From Hyphomonadaceae bacterium (GTDB lineage Bacteria > Pseudomonadota > Alphaproteobacteria > Caulobacterales > Aquidulcibacteraceae), in assembly GCA_003526465.1 (NCBI GenBank), contig DPWD01000007.1:1-6429 (forward strand): a stretch of DNA of 6,429 nt, read 5' to 3'. Shown piece after piece: positions 1-5,461 of this stretch (position 1 is its first letter; the number at the start of each line of letters is the position of its first letter). A program made the translations under genes and the position numbers. The notes under the pieces were generated by a model. It was not told the origin of the DNA. It did no database searches and saw nothing but the letters and a program-made list of their open reading frames with translations.

Positions 1-2
1 GT

Positions 3-476
3 CTGCGCCTGCTGGCGGTCGCCGCCGCAAGCGTGAAGGACGCGGTCTTGGCGCAAGCGCCACCGAGCGCGCGCATCGTCGACGAACGCGAGAAGGAGGA
101 CGCCTTTGCCGCCGCCACCGTGGCGCTGGCTGCGTCGGGCACCGTCACTACCGAGGTTGCGCTGCAGGGAACCCCGCTGGTTATAGGGTACAAATTAGGA
201 TGGATCACTTGGGCGGCGGCGCGCGCGTTTCTGTTCAAGTCCAAATACGCAACGCTGATGAATGTCGCCGCCAATGCCGAGGTTGCGCCTGAATTCATCC
301 AGACCCGCTTCACCGCCCGCAACATCGCCGCCGCCGCCGCGCACCTGCTTGACGACGAAGCCGCGCGCGCCGAACAGGTGAGCGCTCAGGATCAAGCTCT
401 GGCTTTGATGGGGCGGGGCGGGCGACCAGCGTCGGAGATCGCCGCCGACGCGGTGCTGGCGGTGTTGGCGGGGTGA
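3..476 (+). CDS. lpxB: Lipid-A-disaccharide synthase, C-terminal part (5' end outside window)
   Basis: LpxB is a peripheral inner-membrane glycosyltransferase (family GT19) that joins UDP-2,3-diacylglucosamine to lipid X, forming the disaccharide of lipid A. The frame is open from base 3 with no stop before 474-476, so only the last ~157 residues are present. Recognition rests on the family signature ALAASGTVTTEVALQGTPLV, followed by a GYK segment, a hydrophobic and aromatic stretch (LGWITWAAARAFLF), and the VAPEFIQ motif that precedes the C-terminal helices. The GTG at 33 is an internal valine, not a start, because the sequence before it (LRLLAVAAAS) reads on in frame. Nothing looks broken. 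A weak hairpin follows the stop. The identification is confident from the motif order; the length upstream cannot be judged. Confidence 0.93.
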   Translation: MRLLAVAAASVKDAVLAQAPPSARIVDEREKEDAFAAATVALAASGTVTTEVALQGTPLVIGYKLGWITWAAARAFLFKSKYATLMNVAANAEVAPEFIQTRFTARNIAAAAAHLLDDEAARAEQVSAQDQALALMGRGGRPASEIAADAVLAVLAG

Positions 477-485
477 GGGGGGAGC

Positions 486-500
486 GGCGTTGAAAACGCC
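486..500 (+). terminator. Small hairpin after lpxB, possible weak terminator
   Basis: A perfect 6-bp inverted repeat, GGCGTT and AACGCC around a GAA loop, starts ten bases after the lpxB stop and is followed by TTGTTG. The stem is short and the T-run is broken, so termination would be inefficient at best. Position is the main support. Confidence 0.3.
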
Positions 501-503
501 TTG

Positions 504-530
504 TTGACGCGCTGGGAAGGGGTTTAAGCT
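504..530 (+). promoter_or_regulatory. Possible promoter for the Fe-S protein cluster
   Basis: TTGACG at 504-509 matches the -35 element favoured by alphaproteobacterial housekeeping sigma factors. The best -10 candidate, TAAGCT at 525-530, has a short 15-bp spacer and is a poor match. If used, transcription would begin almost at the ATG at 538 and give a nearly leaderless message. That fits the lack of a well-spaced Shine-Dalgarno: the nearest purine run, AAGGGG, ends about 15 bases before the ATG. Low confidence. Confidence 0.25.
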
Positions 531-537
531 CGCCGTC

Positions 538-1203
538 ATGTCTGATGCTGCGACACCGCCTTCGGAGCAAGGCGCGGAAATCGTCGAGGGTGAAAAGCTC
601 GCGCTCACGTTCAACGCCAAGCGCTGCATCCATGCGCGATTTTGCGTGACCGGCGCGCCGGGCGTGTTCCTGGCGAATGTCGAGGGCCCCTGGATCCATC
701 CTGACGCTATGGACGCCGAGGAGCTGGCCGCCATAGCCCGCGAGTGCCCCTCTGGCGCGATCCAGTATCGGCGCAAGGACGGTGGCCAGGAAGAACGCGC
801 TCCGCCGGTAAACCTGATCTCGATCCGCGAGGCGGGCCCGTATGCGCTCCGGGGCGATCTCAAGCTTGACGGCGCCCCGATCGGCTACCGCGCCACGCTC
901 TGCCGCTGCGGCGCATCGAAGAACAAGCCCTATTGCGATGGCGCCCACCACGAGGCGGGGTTTGCCGCTACCGGCGAGCCGCCGACCGGGGATAAGACTG
1001 ACATGCTCGCCGTGCGCGATGGGCCGGTGGAGATCGCGCCGCAAGCCGATGGGCCGCTGATGCTCAAGGGCAATCTCGAAATCGTCTCGGGAACCGGGCG
1101 GGTTGTGGCGCGCGTGGAGAAGGCGTTTCTGTGCCGCTGCGGGCAATCGGCCAATAAGCCGTTCTGCGACGGCGCGCACAAGAAGATCGGTTTCAAAACT
1201 TAG
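538..1203 (+). CDS. Iron-sulfur protein: divergent 4Fe-4S (Fer4_19) domain plus two CDGSH domains
   Basis: This is a 221-residue soluble protein predicted to carry three Fe-S clusters. Residues ~20-78 form a divergent mono-cluster ferredoxin domain of the Fer4_19/YjdI type, with C30, C36 and C70 in RCIHARFC and ECPSGAI. Two CDGSH motifs follow, each matching CxCx2[ST]x3PxCDGxH: C122, C124, C133, H137, and C199, C201, C210, H214. In known CDGSH proteins, three Cys and one His bind a redox-active, labile 2Fe-2S cluster. No signal peptide or membrane segment is visible, so unlike mitoNEET it should be cytoplasmic. The role is probably electron transfer, redox sensing or cluster transfer; no specific substrate can be inferred. 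The first ATG after the lpxB gap is used, and no well-placed Shine-Dalgarno supports it. The TAG stop overlaps the ribosome binding site of the next gene, so co-translation is likely. The domain calls are strong, the function is unknown. Confidence 0.93.
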   Translation: MSDAATPPSEQGAEIVEGEKLALTFNAKRCIHARFCVTGAPGVFLANVEGPWIHPDAMDAEELAAIARECPSGAIQYRRKDGGQEERAPPVNLISIREAGPYALRGDLKLDGAPIGYRATLCRCGASKNKPYCDGAHHEAGFAATGEPPTGDKTDMLAVRDGPVEIAPQADGPLMLKGNLEIVSGTGRVVARVEKAFLCRCGQSANKPFCDGAHKKIGFKT

Positions 1204-1206
1204 GAG
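1202..1206 (+). promoter_or_regulatory. Shine-Dalgarno AGGAG of the DUF2277 gene, overlapping the upstream stop codon
   Basis: AGGAG lies eight bases before the ATG at 1215 and shares two bases with the TAG stop (1201-1203) of the Fe-S protein gene. This fixes the DUF2277 start and indicates that both genes lie on one transcript. Confidence 0.75.
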
Positions 1207-1214
1207 CGCGCGCG

Positions 1215-1496
1215 ATGTGCCGTAACATCAAGACGCTGTTCAACTTCGACCCCCCGGCAACGGATGAGGAGGTGCGCGCGGCTTCGCTCCAATTCGTGCG
1301 CAAGCTCTCGGGCTTCAACGCGCCGTCGAAGGCCAACGAGGCCGCGTTCAATCGCGCCATCGAAGAGGTGTACGCTTCCGCGCGCCGCTTGATCGATAGT
1401 TTGGAGACCCACGCTCCGCCGCGCGACCGCGAGATCGAGGCCGAAAAAGCGCGCGCCCGCGTTGCGGAACGCTTCGGCCGGCCGGAAACGGCGTAA
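1215..1496 (+). CDS. DUF2277 domain-containing protein
   Basis: This 93-residue protein belongs to the uncharacterised DUF2277 family. The hallmark N-terminus MCRNIKTLFNFDPPATDEEV is present, followed by the conserved helical segment with QFVRKLSGFNAPSKANEAAF (about residues 36-56) and a charged C-terminal tail. The length is usual for the family. No signal peptide, membrane segment or obvious catalytic site is visible; Cys2 near the N-terminus is characteristic of the family, but its role is unknown. The start is secured by AGGAG eight bases upstream. The gene lies 11 bases after the Fe-S protein gene and 19 bases before the alkylation repair gene, so the three probably form one operon. A link to DNA damage or oxidative stress is inference from this neighbourhood only. 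Confidence 0.92.
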   Translation: MCRNIKTLFNFDPPATDEEVRAASLQFVRKLSGFNAPSKANEAAFNRAIEEVYASARRLIDSLETHAPPRDREIEAEKARARVAERFGRPETA

Positions 1497-1515
1497 CTTG
1501 GAGCGCGCTCGACCG

Positions 1516-2232
1516 ATGGCGGCCAAAGCGAAGAAAGCGGCGGCGAAGAAGAAGCGAGCGGATAGCCCGCCCAGCGCCGCCGCGATCCTGCGCGATCTGG
1601 AGCGCAATGGCTCCAAGCAATACTTCGCCGACATGAGCGCCCGCTACGGCATTGTCACCAAGGCGAAGGCGTATGGCGTGCCTGTCGTGACTTTGCGCCG
1701 TATGGCCAAGAGCATCGGCCGCAACCACGATCTGGCCGATGCGCTCTGGCGCACGGGCGTGCACGATGCGCGCATGCTGGCGACGATGATCGGCGATCCG
1801 GCGTTAGTGACGCCGGCGCTGATGGACCGCTGGGCCAAGGATTTCGACAATTGGGGCATTGTCGACACAGCGTGCTTCACCCTCTTCGATCACAGCCCGC
1901 ATGCGTTCAAGCAGATCGCGAAATGGGCCGAAGCGAAAGACGAGTTCGTCAAGCGCGCTGCCTTCGCGTTGATCGCCAGCGCGGCTTTGCATCGCAAGGT
2001 GCTGCCAGACGAACCGTTCCTGAAGTGCCTGCCCATCATCGAGATTGGCGCCACGGACGGAAGGAATTTTGTGAAAAAGGGCGTCAGCTGGGGGCTGCGC
2101 GCCATCGGCAAGCGCAAGGGCGTAAAGATGAGGGCGGCGGCGCTGGCTGTTGCACGGCGGCTTGCGGCGTCGGAGGACGCGCCGTCGCGGTGGGTTGGCA
2201 AGGATGCGCTACGCGATTTGGAAAAGGCGTAG
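1516..2232 (+). CDS. DNA alkylation repair protein (AlkD-like, HEAT-repeat glycosylase family)
   Basis: This 238-residue protein resembles the AlkC/AlkD family (PF08713), whose members remove N3- and N7-alkylated purines using a helical HEAT-like fold that does not flip the base out. A lysine-rich tail at residues 4-14 probably helps bind DNA. The family pattern is visible: DFDNWGIVDTACFTLF (110-124), EFVKRAAFALIASAAL (143-158) and FVKKGVSWGLRAIGKR (185-200). From memory of Bacillus cereus AlkD (W109, D113, W187), the likely equivalents are W113, D117 and W192, with the same W-x3-D spacing; this alignment is inferred. The ATG at 1516 is chosen, with GGAG at 1500-1503. An in-frame TTG at 1462 would overlap DUF2277 and add a non-family peptide. 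It is the last gene of the presumed three-gene operon and converges with the lipoprotein gene. Activity on specific lesions cannot be read from sequence. Confidence 0.9.
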   Translation: MAAKAKKAAAKKKRADSPPSAAAILRDLERNGSKQYFADMSARYGIVTKAKAYGVPVVTLRRMAKSIGRNHDLADALWRTGVHDARMLATMIGDPALVTPALMDRWAKDFDNWGIVDTACFTLFDHSPHAFKQIAKWAEAKDEFVKRAAFALIASAALHRKVLPDEPFLKCLPIIEIGATDGRNFVKKGVSWGLRAIGKRKGVKMRAAALAVARRLAASEDAPSRWVGKDALRDLEKA

Positions 2233-2279
2233 GGAGGCCGTTTGTTATGGGAGCGAATCGAGGCGTTCCGCTCGCTTTC

Positions 2280-2723
2280 TCAGTCCGTGAATCCCATGAT
2301 TTCAGCCGGCGCGCCGTACTCAGCGGGCCATGAGAGCCAGGCCACGTCGGTTGGGGCGATCACATGCGTGACGATGCGCCAGGCGCCATTCTCCTGTTTG
2401 AGCAACGCATATGCGCCGCCGCTTTCATCCATCGCGCCGTTCTCGTAGCGGCTGGCGAGTGCGGTCGTGGACCACGCGATGGCCGAGCCGTCCGGCTGCA
2501 GCGGCTGCACCGCTATCCACGCCCATTCGTCCTGTACATTTACTTGCTTGATTTCGAGGCGCACCGGGACGCCAATCTCGGCGGCGACGACGGGAGTCAA
2601 CACCGAAAGCAGGGCGGCTGAATTCTCCGATGTGGCTGCAGGCGCTATCGGCGTTTCTGTGGTGGCGGGAGGCTGCGAGCAGGCCGCGGCCAGAACCAGG
2701 ATTGCCGTCAACAAGTGGCGCAT
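2280..2723 (-). CDS. Predicted small lipoprotein of unknown function
   Basis: From the ATG at 2723 this is a 147-residue protein. Residues 1-14 form a short signal peptide (MRHLLTAILVLAAA) ahead of C15. The lipobox reads AAAC, with alanine rather than leucine at -3, so lipidation is likely but not canonical. A Pro/Thr-rich linker follows. The folded part has a recognisable but unassigned pattern: VNVQDEWAWIAVQPLQPDGS, a GGAYALLKQENGAWRIV strand pair, and PTDVAWLSWPAEYGAPAEIMG near the end. I recall similar small secreted proteobacterial proteins without known function. AAGGGGG sits six bases before this ATG. An alternative ATG at 2729 overlaps the accC stop as ATGA but directly abuts the purine run, so 2723 is preferred. 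Either start implies translation coupled to accC. A role in fatty acid synthesis should not be assumed from position. Confidence 0.8.
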   Translation of the reverse strand: MRHLLTAILVLAAACSQPPATTETPIAPAATSENSAALLSVLTPVVAAEIGVPVRLEIKQVNVQDEWAWIAVQPLQPDGSAIAWSTTALASRYENGAMDESGGAYALLKQENGAWRIVTHVIAPTDVAWLSWPAEYGAPAEIMGFTD

Positions 2724-2725
2724 AT

Positions 2726-4084
2726 TCATCCCCCTTGTGTTTCCGCCTTCGCCGCCAGCATTTTTTCCAGCCAATGGATCGAGTAGTCGCCGTTAATCAC
2801 GTCCGGCTCGTTCATCAGATCGCGAAACAGCGGCAGCGTGGTTTCAACCCCGGTGATCACCATTTCGTTGAGCGCGCGGCGCAGGCGCATCAGGCACTCG
2901 GCGCGGTCGCGACCGTGCACGATGAGTTTGCCGATCAGCGAATCGTAATTGGGCGGGATCGCGTAGCCGGCATAGATGGCGCTATCTAGGCGCACGCCGA
3001 GGCCGCCGGGAGGATGAAACCCTTCCACCTTGCCCGGCGATGGCCGGAATGTGCTTGGGTTCTCCGCGTTCACGCGGCACTCGATGGCGTGGCCGTGGAA
3101 TTTTACCTCCTTCTGCTTCACCGAAAGCGGCGCCCCATCGGCAATGCGGATCTGCTCGCGCACCAGATCGATGCCGGTGATCATCTCGGTGACTGGATGC
3201 TCGACCTGCAGGCGCGTGTTCATCTCGATGAAATAGAATTCGCCATCCTCGTACAAATATTCGACCGTGCCGACGCCGAGATAGCCCAATTTGGCGATCG
3301 CTTCGGCGGTGACGCGCCCGATGCTGGCGCGGTCCTCGGTGTTGAGCGCTGGCGAGGGCGCCTCCTCCAGCACTTTCTGGTGACGCCGTTGCAGCGAGCA
3401 ATCGCGTTCGCCCAGATGGATCACGTTGCCGTGGCTGTCGGCGACGACCTGTATCTCGATGTGGCGGGGATGGGTGAGATATTTCTCGATGTAGACCGCA
3501 TCGTCGCCGAAGGCGGCCTTGGCTTCGCTGCGCGCGGCGGCGAAGGCTTCGCTCAAATCATCGGCGGTGCGCGCCAAGCGCATGCCGCGCCCGCCGCCGC
3601 CGGCCGCCGCCTTGATCAGCACCGGGTAGCCAATCTTCTTGGCGATCTTTTTGGCGTCGTCTTCGGTGGCGACGCCTCCGTCCGAGCCGGGCACCACCGG
3701 CATGCCGGTGTCGATGGCGGCCTGCTTGGCGGCGATCTTGTCGCCCATCAGCCTTATGTGCGCGGCGGTGGGGCCGATAAAGGTCATGCCGTGTTCGGTG
3801 ACGATCTCGGCGAACTGGGCGTTCTCGGAGAGGAAGCCGTAGCCCGGATGGATCGCCTGTGCGCCGGTGATCTCGGCCGCTGCGATCAGCGAAGGAATAT
3901 GCAGATAGGATTTCGACGCGGGCGCTGGGCCAATGCACACGCTCTCGTCGGCGAGACGCACATGCATGGCGTCGGCGTCGGCGGTGGAATGCACCGCGAC
4001 CGTGGAGATGCCCATCTCCTTGCAGGCGCGATGGATGCGCAGCGCGATCTCGCCGCGGTTGGCGATGAGGACTTTTTCAAACAT
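2726..4084 (-). CDS. accC: Acetyl-CoA carboxylase, biotin carboxylase subunit
   Basis: AccC carboxylates the biotin on AccB using ATP and bicarbonate, the first step of malonyl-CoA and fatty acid synthesis in the cytoplasm. The 452-residue product is full length (E. coli 449) and colinear with the family. It has the N-terminal fold [17 protein letters not shown], then [10 protein letters not shown] (79-88), MGDK with K116, the ATP-grasp lysine K158 and glycine-rich loop [10 protein letters not shown] (159-168). [18 protein letters not shown] (226-243) contains K237. E275 and E287 are the likely metal ligands, and [13 protein letters not shown] (288-300) holds the catalytic R291 and E295. The C-terminal lid domain is complete. 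The start is supported by AGGAG nine bases upstream, but that site lies within the repeat hairpin. In most Alphaproteobacteria accB lies immediately upstream; here the repeat and a mutL fragment occupy that place. A longer multi-domain carboxylase such as PccA or PycA is excluded by length. Confidence 0.97.
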   Translation of the reverse strand: MFEKVLIANRGEIALRIHRACKEMGISTVAVHSTADADAMHVRLADESVCIGPAPASKSYLHIPSLIAAAEITGAQAIHPGYGFLSENAQFAEIVTEHGMTFIGPTAAHIRLMGDKIAAKQAAIDTGMPVVPGSDGGVATEDDAKKIAKKIGYPVLIKAAAGGGGRGMRLARTADDLSEAFAAARSEAKAAFGDDAVYIEKYLTHPRHIEIQVVADSHGNVIHLGERDCSLQRRHQKVLEEAPSPALNTEDRASIGRVTAEAIAKLGYLGVGTVEYLYEDGEFYFIEMNTRLQVEHPVTEMITGIDLVREQIRIADGAPLSVKQKEVKFHGHAIECRVNAENPSTFRPSPGKVEGFHPPGGLGVRLDSAIYAGYAIPPNYDSLIGKLIVHGRDRAECLMRLRRALNEMVITGVETTLPLFRDLMNEPDVINGDYSIHWLEKMLAAKAETQGG

Positions 4085-4093
4085 GGGGGACCA

Positions 4094-4100
4094 CTCCTCC
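4094..4100 (-). promoter_or_regulatory. accC Shine-Dalgarno inside a repeat hairpin
   Basis: Read on the minus strand, GGAGGAG lies about nine bases before the accC ATG. Five of its seven bases (4096-4100) belong to the 3' arm of the perfect hairpin at 4096-4117, so in RNA the site could be partly masked. The site itself is clear; any regulatory effect is inference. Confidence 0.6.
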
Positions 4101-4222
4101 CCCGCAAGCGGGGGAGGTGCTGAGCGTAGCGAAGCGGAGGGGGTAAGTCTGCCAAGCGCGGCGCTGTCCCCCCTCAGTCATCACGCTGCGCGTGCTGACA
4201 GCTCCCCCGCACGCGGGGGAGC
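4096..4222. repeat. 127-bp nested palindromic intergenic repeat
   Basis: Each end is a perfect 10-bp inverted repeat: CCTCCCCCGC/GCGGGGGAGG (4096-4117, AA centre) and GCTCCCCCGC/GCGGGGGAGC (4201-4222, AC centre). Between them the halves pair again, GAGGGGG (4137-4143) with CCCCCTC (4169-4175), and a small inner stem AGCG/CGCT lies at 4155-4165. The segments TGCTGAGCGTAGCGAAGC (4118-4135) and the one around 4176-4200 are loosely complementary. The whole can fold as a cloverleaf. I recall closely similar intergenic elements in many alphaproteobacterial genomes. No ORF for mobility is present, so it is a REP- or MITE-like passive element at most. It supplies the accC ribosome binding site and the first codons of the mutL fragment frame. 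Confidence 0.85.
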
Positions 4223-4821
4223 AAAACGAAGATTCCCAATATTTCCCCCTCGGCGCCGCGCGCGCTCAGATCCACGAGACCTATATCGTCGCCCAAACCG
4301 AGGACGGCATCGTCATCGTCGATCAGCACGCAGCCCACGAGCGGCTGGTGTATGAGCGCATGAAGCAGATGCTCGCGAACGGCGGCGTGCGCCGGCAGGG
4401 GCTGCTGATCCCGGAAGTGGTGGAGCTTGACGCGAGCGAGGCGGAAGCGCTGCTCGCGCGGTCGGAGGAATTGGCGCAATTGGGATTGGTGATCGAGCCG
4501 TTCGGGGCAGGGGCAATCCTGGTGCGCGAAACCCCAGCGCTGCTAGGGCACATCGACGCGGCGGGGCTGCTCAAGGATCTCGCCGACGACATCACCGAAC
4601 TCGGCGAAGCGCATGCGCTGAAAGAGCGCCTGGAGGACGTGTGCTCATCGATGGCCTGCCGCGGCTCGGTGCGCGCCGGGCGGCGCCTGACGGGCGAAGA
4701 AATGAACGCGCTGCTGCGCAGCATGGAAGCAACGCCGTTCTCAGGGCAGTGCAACCACGGGCGGCCCACTTATGTGGAGCTGAAGCTGGCGGATATCGAG
4801 AAGCTGTTTGGGCGGAGGTGA
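4192..4821 (+). pseudogene. mutL: MutL C-terminal endonuclease domain, 5'-truncated (N-terminal ATPase domain missing)
   Basis: The protein matches only the C-terminal dimerisation and endonuclease domain of the mismatch-repair protein MutL, about 200 of the usual ~600 residues. Similarity begins at [20 protein letters not shown] (residue 17 from GTG 4192) and runs to the natural end. The metal-binding motif DQHA-x2-E-x4-E is intact as [12 protein letters not shown] (44-55). Also present are the [12 protein letters not shown] motif, [12 protein letters not shown] and the terminal LFGRR. The N-terminal GHKL ATPase domain and most of the linker are absent: the divergent accC gene lies there. 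Upstream the frame runs through the palindromic repeat, which encodes peptides such as [11 protein letters not shown], to a TAA at 4144-4146. The only plausible start is GTG 4192, without a Shine-Dalgarno. It is therefore probably a remnant or a misjoined half gene. The intact motifs mean recent truncation, a domain-only protein, or assembly error are all open. Confidence 0.85.
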
Positions 4822-4842
4822 GGGGGTTCTGGCCCGGCTACG

Positions 4843-5187
4843 TCAAATCGAAGGCCCGAGAATTAAGCCAATGGCGTCGGCAAGCCTTTTGCGATCACTG
4901 TCACTCAGGGCGCCGAGGCGCCGGATGACCAGGCGCTGCTCGAAGGTGGCGAAGATCGGCTTGATGGCGGAGGGCTTGAGGAGCCCAGCGCTTTGCCAGC
5001 CAGAAAGCCAGACCTCACCGAAGGCGGGAGTTGGGCGGAGTTGCGATGTGATCGCCATCAGAACAACGTCAGGCAGCTCGAATCCATAGCGGCGCGACGA
5101 AGCGACCACGGCGGGGCGTTGCTTTGCAGCCGACTGATTGGTGAACGGGAACGGGACGAGGACGACCTCGCCGAACTCATAAGGCAT
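4843..5187 (-). CDS. Type II toxin, PemK/MazF family
   Basis: This 114-residue protein is a PemK/MazF-fold toxin, a family that typically cleaves RNA at short sequences and arrests growth until neutralised by its antitoxin. The family pattern is clear: GEVVLVPFPFTNQSAAKQRPAVVAS (residues 6-30), the central strand DVVLMAITSQ, and the C-terminal block GLLKPSAIKPIFATFEQRLV with RRLGALSDSD. The RP of the KQRPAVV loop is the conserved feature near the RNA site. The ATG at 5187 begins the family sequence MPYEFGEVV; upstream residues in the same frame are the antitoxin read out of frame. The start lies 11 bases inside the antitoxin gene with no good Shine-Dalgarno, so translation is probably coupled. 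The length is normal and no lesion is seen. Cleavage specificity cannot be inferred. Confidence 0.92.
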   Translation of the reverse strand: MPYEFGEVVLVPFPFTNQSAAKQRPAVVASSRRYGFELPDVVLMAITSQLRPTPAFGEVWLSGWQSAGLLKPSAIKPIFATFEQRLVIRRLGALSDSDRKRLADAIGLILGPSI

Positions 5188-5383
5188 CGTAGGCGTCGTC
5201 TTCGGGATTGCCCCAGACTTGGGCGAAGGCCGGCTCAGAAGCAGCGAGGCTGGCGTCCGCGAGGGCGCGGGAATAGCGCGCGCGCATAAAGTCGACGAAG
5301 TCCTCGACCTCGGCGATGCGCTCGCTCGGCAGGTCGCCGATTTTCTCAATCAGCGCTTTGCTTATGCGGCCGTTGTCCGCCAT
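5177..5383 (-). CDS. Putative antitoxin of the PemK/MazF-type pair
   Basis: This 68-residue, acidic, probably helical protein is encoded immediately upstream of the toxin and overlaps it by 11 bp, the usual antitoxin-first order of type II modules. The N-terminal half, ALIEKIGDLPSERIAEVEDF, resembles DUF2281/VapB-like antitoxins. The C-terminal tail, AFAQVWGNPEDDAYDAL, has the WxNPEDxxYD pattern common in antitoxin tails that wrap around a partner toxin. I do not see a clear AbrB/MazE or ribbon-helix-helix DNA-binding motif, so the exact family is uncertain and autoregulation is only presumed. The ATG at 5383 has GGAG six bases upstream. Recognition rests mainly on position, size and the tail motif. 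Confidence 0.85.
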   Translation of the reverse strand: MADNGRISKALIEKIGDLPSERIAEVEDFVDFMRARYSRALADASLAASEPAFAQVWGNPEDDAYDAL

Positions 5384-5461
5384 GGAATTCTCCGGTTCGA
5401 ACGGTAGCTAGGAATTTCCAATGTTATCACCTTGGGGCCGCATACGCCAGTAGACTCCCGC
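5384..5461 (-). promoter_or_regulatory. Upstream region of the toxin-antitoxin module, with Shine-Dalgarno and possible operator
   Basis: These 78 bases between the methyltransferase stop and the antitoxin start must carry any promoter for the module unless it is read from upstream. The Shine-Dalgarno GGAG sits at about 5390-5393 on the minus strand. A perfect 8-bp palindrome GTTCGAAC lies at 5395-5402, flanked on the plus strand by two similar sequences, GGAATTCTCC (5384-5393) and GGAATTTCC (5411-5419). This resembles an operator cluster for autoregulation, but that is inference. No convincing -35/-10 pair was found. Confidence 0.35.

Noticed and set aside
310..1179. Minus-strand open frame of 289 codons across lpxB and the Fe-S gene
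   Set aside because: It overlaps two well-supported genes, is Arg/Ala-rich low-complexity sequence, and has no recognisable domain.
1462..1515. Upstream TTG start extending the AlkD-like protein by 18 residues
   Set aside because: It would overlap the DUF2277 coding end, adds a peptide unlike the family, and has no Shine-Dalgarno; the ATG at 1516 with GGAG upstream is better.
2233..2279. Possible bidirectional terminator between the convergent AlkD-like and lipoprotein genes
   Set aside because: Only a 5-bp stem AGCGA/TCGCT (2252-2256, 2272-2276) with a 15-base loop and a short TTTCT tail was found, too weak to call.
3014..4123. Long plus-strand open frame of 369 codons opposite accC
   Set aside because: It is antisense to a fully conserved accC. 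Its composition (runs of Gly, Ala, Asp, His, Arg) is typical of a high-GC shadow frame, and it matches no family I recognise.
4096..4222. Rho-independent terminator or riboswitch at the accC leader
   Set aside because: The structure is better explained as a dispersed palindromic repeat: both ends are hairpins, there is no T-run, and it is symmetric with respect to both flanking genes.
5188..5349. N-terminal extension of the PemK/MazF toxin to 168 residues
   Set aside because: The extra 54 residues are the antitoxin gene read in another frame; the family sequence begins at MPYEFGEVV.
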